From NCBI RefSeq assembly GCF_013315265.1, contig NZ_JABUFE010000009.1, positions 95,995 to 159,994 of the forward strand: DNA of 64,000 bases, in the 5' to 3' direction. The DNA is from Parasulfitobacter algicola (GTDB taxonomy: Bacteria > Pseudomonadota > Alphaproteobacteria > Rhodobacterales > Rhodobacteraceae). Of this stretch, positions 61,443-64,000 are shown in pieces (position 1 is the stretch's first letter; every line of letters begins with the position of its first letter). The notes beneath the pieces were generated by a model. It saw only the letters and a program-made list of their open reading frames with translations. It ran no database searches and had not been told where the DNA came from. Both the position numbers and the translations under genes were made by a program.

Positions 61443-63470
61443 ATGGATCGCAAAACGATCATAACTAACCCTGAGCATTGCAACAAGGCCGAGGCATTCG
61501 AGGCATTCGACGACATCCCGACAAACCCGAATCTGTCGAATACCATTGGTGACATGATCAACCGCCGGTATGGTCGCCGTGACATGTTACGGGGTGCGCT
61601 TGGTGTGACGGCTGCAACGGCGCTGTTTGGCACATCCGCCCTGATCGCGCCCAAGCAGGCAGCTGCCCAGACAGCTGCGAACAGCCGCTATAATTTTGAC
61701 GAACTGACCTGGGGCAACGACATCAATCACCACATCGCCGACGGGTATAACGCTGACGTGCTGCTGCGGTGGGGTGACCCCATCACCGCCGATGCGCCCG
61801 AGTTTGATCCGCAAAACCAGACGGTTGAGGCGCAACTGAAGCAGTTTGGCTATAACAACGACTATGTGGGCTATATCGCGCTGGACGAAAATCGTGGCAT
61901 CCTATGTGTGAACCACGAATACACCAACGAAGAGGTCATGTTCCCCGGTCTTGGCCGTCAGGATCGCGCCGGGTTTGAGGGCATGACGAAAGAGATCGTC
62001 GACATCGAAATGGCGGCCCACGGTGGCACGGTCGTCGAAATCCAGAAGGGTAGCGACGGCAAATGGTCGGTGAACCGCAACAGCTGGTACAATCGCCGTA
62101 TTTCGCCTTTTGATACCGAAATGACATTCTCGGGGCCGGCTGCAGGACATGACCGGATGAAAACCAACGCCGACCCAACCGGCCTGGCGGTGATCGGCAC
62201 GATCAACAACTGCGCCGGTGGTATGACGCCCTGGGGTACGTACCTGATGGCCGAAGAAAACTTCCACGGATATTTCTGGACCGATGTCGTGGATGCCGAT
62301 GGCGACCCCGATGTGTCGGCCCAGCCCGAGGCCGTATCGATGCGCCGTTATGGTGTGCCCGGTCGTTGGTACGCCTGGGGTCAGTACTATGACCGCTTCA
62401 ACATCGACAAAGAACCGAACGAGCCGAACCGGTTTGGCTGGATTGTCGAGGTTGACCCGCGCGACCCGACCGCGACGCCGATCAAGCACACGGCGCTTGG
62501 CCGGTTCCGCCACGAAGGCGCGGAAACCACCGTCAGCAGCGACGATCGTCTGGTGATCTATTCCGGCGACGACAACCGCTTTGACTATCAGTACAAGTGG
62601 GTGTCGCGGAACGTGGTGAACGAAGAAACGGCTGTCTTCGGCAGCAGCCTTCTGTCGGACGGCACGCTTTATGTGGCGCGGTTCAACGAAGACGGCACCA
62701 TCGATTGGCTGCCGCTGCGCCATGGTGAGGGCCCGCTGACCGCTGAAAACGGCTTCAAGGATCAGGGTGATGTAATGATCGACACACGCCTGGCCGCCGA
62801 CCTGTTGGGCGCCACACCGATGGACCGCCCCGAGGACGCTCAGCCACGTGGCGACGGAACGGCCTATATCATGCTGACCAACAACACCCGTCGTCAGGCC
62901 GATCAGGTGAATGCGGCCAACCCGCGCGCTGAGAGCGCCTTTGGTCACATCATCGAGATCAAGGAAGAGGGCGGCAACCACGCAGCGACCCGCGGCACAT
63001 GGGACATTCTGGTGAAATGTGGTGACCCGACCGTGGCCGATGTGGGCGCCGAATGGAACCCCGAGACCAGCGAAAGCGGTTGGTTCGGATCACCCGACAA
63101 CTGTGCGATCGACGCAGACGGTCGTCTGTGGATTTCGACCGATCAGGGCAGCAACTGGGGCCGCACAGGCAAATCCGATGGCCTTTATGCCCTGGAAACC
63201 GAAGGCGACCTGCGCGGGCACTCGAAACTGTTCTTCCGCTGCCCCGTTGGCGGTGAACTCTGTGGCCCATACTTCACCGACGACGCCGAAACGCTATTCC
63301 TGGCGGTTCAGCACCCCGGCACCGATGGCACAAAGGACTTTGAAGGGTTCGAGCGTGACTCAACCTTTGAAGACCCCGCCACCCGTTGGCCCGACTTCCA
63401 GGACGGCATGCCACCACGCCCATCTGTGGTGGTCGTCACGAAACAAGGCGGCGGTAAAATCGCTGTCTGA
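61443..63470 (+). CDS. phoX: PhoX-family alkaline phosphatase, Tat-exported
   Basis: A 675-residue secreted phosphatase that releases phosphate from organic esters during phosphate starvation. A Tat signal with RRDMLRGALGVTAATALFGT sits at about residues 42-61. The PhoX (DUF839) body has VCVNHEYTNEE-type text (LCVNHEYTNEEVMFPGLGR), YLMAEENFHGYFW, GRFRHEGAET, and SPDNCAIDADGRLWISTDQG, which supply metal ligands in known PhoX. GGAGG supports the ATG at 61443. The gene is much GC-richer than its left neighbours, suggesting recent recombination with a GC-rich relative. Confidence 0.92.
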   Translation: MDRKTIITNPEHCNKAEAFEAFDDIPTNPNLSNTIGDMINRRYGRRDMLRGALGVTAATALFGTSALIAPKQAAAQTAANSRYNFDELTWGNDINHHIADGYNADVLLRWGDPITADAPEFDPQNQTVEAQLKQFGYNNDYVGYIALDENRGILCVNHEYTNEEVMFPGLGRQDRAGFEGMTKEIVDIEMAAHGGTVVEIQKGSDGKWSVNRNSWYNRRISPFDTEMTFSGPAAGHDRMKTNADPTGLAVIGTINNCAGGMTPWGTYLMAEENFHGYFWTDVVDADGDPDVSAQPEAVSMRRYGVPGRWYAWGQYYDRFNIDKEPNEPNRFGWIVEVDPRDPTATPIKHTALGRFRHEGAETTVSSDDRLVIYSGDDNRFDYQYKWVSRNVVNEETAVFGSSLLSDGTLYVARFNEDGTIDWLPLRHGEGPLTAENGFKDQGDVMIDTRLAADLLGATPMDRPEDAQPRGDGTAYIMLTNNTRRQADQVNAANPRAESAFGHIIEIKEEGGNHAATRGTWDILVKCGDPTVADVGAEWNPETSESGWFGSPDNCAIDADGRLWISTDQGSNWGRTGKSDGLYALETEGDLRGHSKLFFRCPVGGELCGPYFTDDAETLFLAVQHPGTDGTKDFEGFERDSTFEDPATRWPDFQDGMPPRPSVVVVTKQGGGKIAV

Positions 63471-63485
63471 TCAAACATATTATCG

Positions 63486-63511
63486 AAAAGGGCCCTGGTC
63501 CGGGCCCTTTT
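63486..63511 (+). terminator. Terminator after phoX
   Basis: AAAAGGGCCC (63486-63495) pairs perfectly with GGGCCCTTTT (63502-63511) across TGGTCC. Its T run faces the plus strand. Confidence 0.9.
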
Positions 63512-63540
63512 CAGACTGCTCATGGTTCTGATGCTTGGCT

Positions 63541-63735
63541 CTACTGATCGTCCTTCAAGTCATCGCCTATCTCTCGGATCATGATGCGCCGGTGCAGGGG
63601 CATGGCGTCGAATTTCAGTGAGGCCTTTGCCGTCGTTGTTGGCCCAGGCAGCCCCGACACGATGCCAATAGGATGTTTCACCTTCGCCTGTCACTTGATA
63701 GATGGCGTGGGTTGGGTGGTTTTTGTTAGTGTCGT
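63541..63735 (-). pseudogene. Small conserved protein gene with frameshift
   Basis: On the minus strand one frame reads AIYQVTGEGETSYWHRVGAA, then WANNDGKGL, and the next frame continues LKFDAMPLHRRIMIREIGDD to a stop at 63541. Together these match a family of about 60 residues with the pattern VxGEGexxxWxRIGAAWxxxDGKGfxlxLdalPlxGRivlRE. The two parts are joined by one extra base near CTC-A-CTG, so the gene is frameshifted (or the base is an error). No clear start codon is seen. Confidence 0.5.
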
Positions 63736-64000
63736 TTGTCAGGGTCTTACTTCTTTTTGTCTGGCCAGGACACCTGCGTCCGGCCTCATGGGTGCAAAAC
63801 CTCCGACGCTCAGATCGGACGGATCATGGGCCACACGGGGGTGCGTAAGCACCCTGGTGCGCGCAGGCCATTGATCGGTCCGATGCGGCGGGGATATCCA
63901 CCCCATCATTTGCGGAAGAGTGTGAAATCCTACGCTCTCATGAGCGTTTTTGATTTTCCCGGCACGATGAAACTACCCCGCTGGCGCGGGATGGTCAAAA
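63736..64000. other. Right end of the window, nothing assigned
   Basis: I see GC-rich text with a few short inverted repeats (CCCGC...GCGGG near 63980) and a 97-codon frame without coding character. No gene or RNA can be supported. Confidence 0.35.

Noticed and set aside
61902..62981. 359-codon open frame opposite phoX
   Set aside because: Shadow frame favoured by high GC; the plus strand encodes an intact PhoX.
1..64000. tRNA or rRNA genes
   Set aside because: I looked for T-loop and anticodon-arm patterns in intergenic stretches and found none that fold; the GGTTTGATCCC text near 36116 lacks the pairing arms.

Overview
The window is chromosomal DNA of an alphaproteobacterium, most likely a marine Rhodobacteraceae (Roseobacter clade) species of moderate GC content. 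Four things support this: Flp pilins with the GAxTVDW processing motif, an aapJQMP/bzt-type amino-acid transporter, lineage-typical small families (DUF1467, DUF2794, DUF6455, ATP12-like chaperone), and an Irr-type iron box in front of a membrane ferritin gene. Most of the window is ordinary core genome with tight operons. The right end (about 56.7-64 kb) is accessory.

Layout. 1-0.5 kb: 5' part of a periplasmic lytic transglycosylase. 0.8-11.6 kb: a tad/Flp pilus locus (two pilins, cpaB, cpaC, an OmpA lipoprotein, cpaE, cpaF, tadB, tadC, two TPR lipoproteins, prepilin peptidase), followed by an AAA ATPase of unknown role. No TadE/F/G minor pilins are present. 13-18.6 kb: housekeeping genes (HIBADH-family oxidoreductase, GNAT, rarA, crcB, an RluC-type pseudouridine synthase, HAD phosphatase, ATP12 chaperone). 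18.8-23.8 kb: the aapJQMP amino-acid ABC importer. 23.8-33.9 kb: SixA-like phosphatase, sterol desaturase family, alpha/beta hydrolase, glyA, nadK, prpE, yciB, pnp and rpsO. 34-40.4 kb: RTX-repeat protein, DUF1643, DUF2794, I78 inhibitor lipoprotein, glutathione-dependent formaldehyde dehydrogenase, a ClpP paralogue, VOC protein, TetR regulator and a 58-residue secreted protein. 40.5-48.3 kb: mbfA iron exporter with Irr box, SURF1, thrC, M16 peptidase, GNAT, MBL-fold protein and a GlcD-type FAD oxidoreductase. 48.7-56.8 kb: a LuxR-type regulator fused to a degenerate alpha/beta-hydrolase domain, rimO, GNAT, DUF6455, M48 lipoprotein, nitroreductase, CysZ/EI24-like protein, DUF1467, methylmalonyl-CoA epimerase and a response regulator.

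56.7-61.4 kb is a small island. Its left edge is a graveyard of a RidA remnant, an IS30 transposase remnant with an in-frame stop, and a truncated IS3 element. Its right edge is a non-coding, heavily structured stretch that may be a group II intron remnant. Between them lie four co-directional genes packed end to end: a DUF4123 adaptor, a protein that looks like a compact ADP-ribosyltransferase-type toxin, and two small unknown proteins. I read this as an orphan type VI secretion effector cassette with one or two immunity genes. It is the best candidate for an undescribed system here. To its right are a visibly GC-richer phoX gene behind a Pho-box-like element and a frameshifted small gene.

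Regulatory highlights outside the island are three TGTACAAAA repeats at exact 13-bp spacing between rarA and a GNAT gene, three TetR-type palindromes plus an Irr box in front of mbfA, and a strong orphan terminator at 36.17-36.20 kb that suggests a small RNA.
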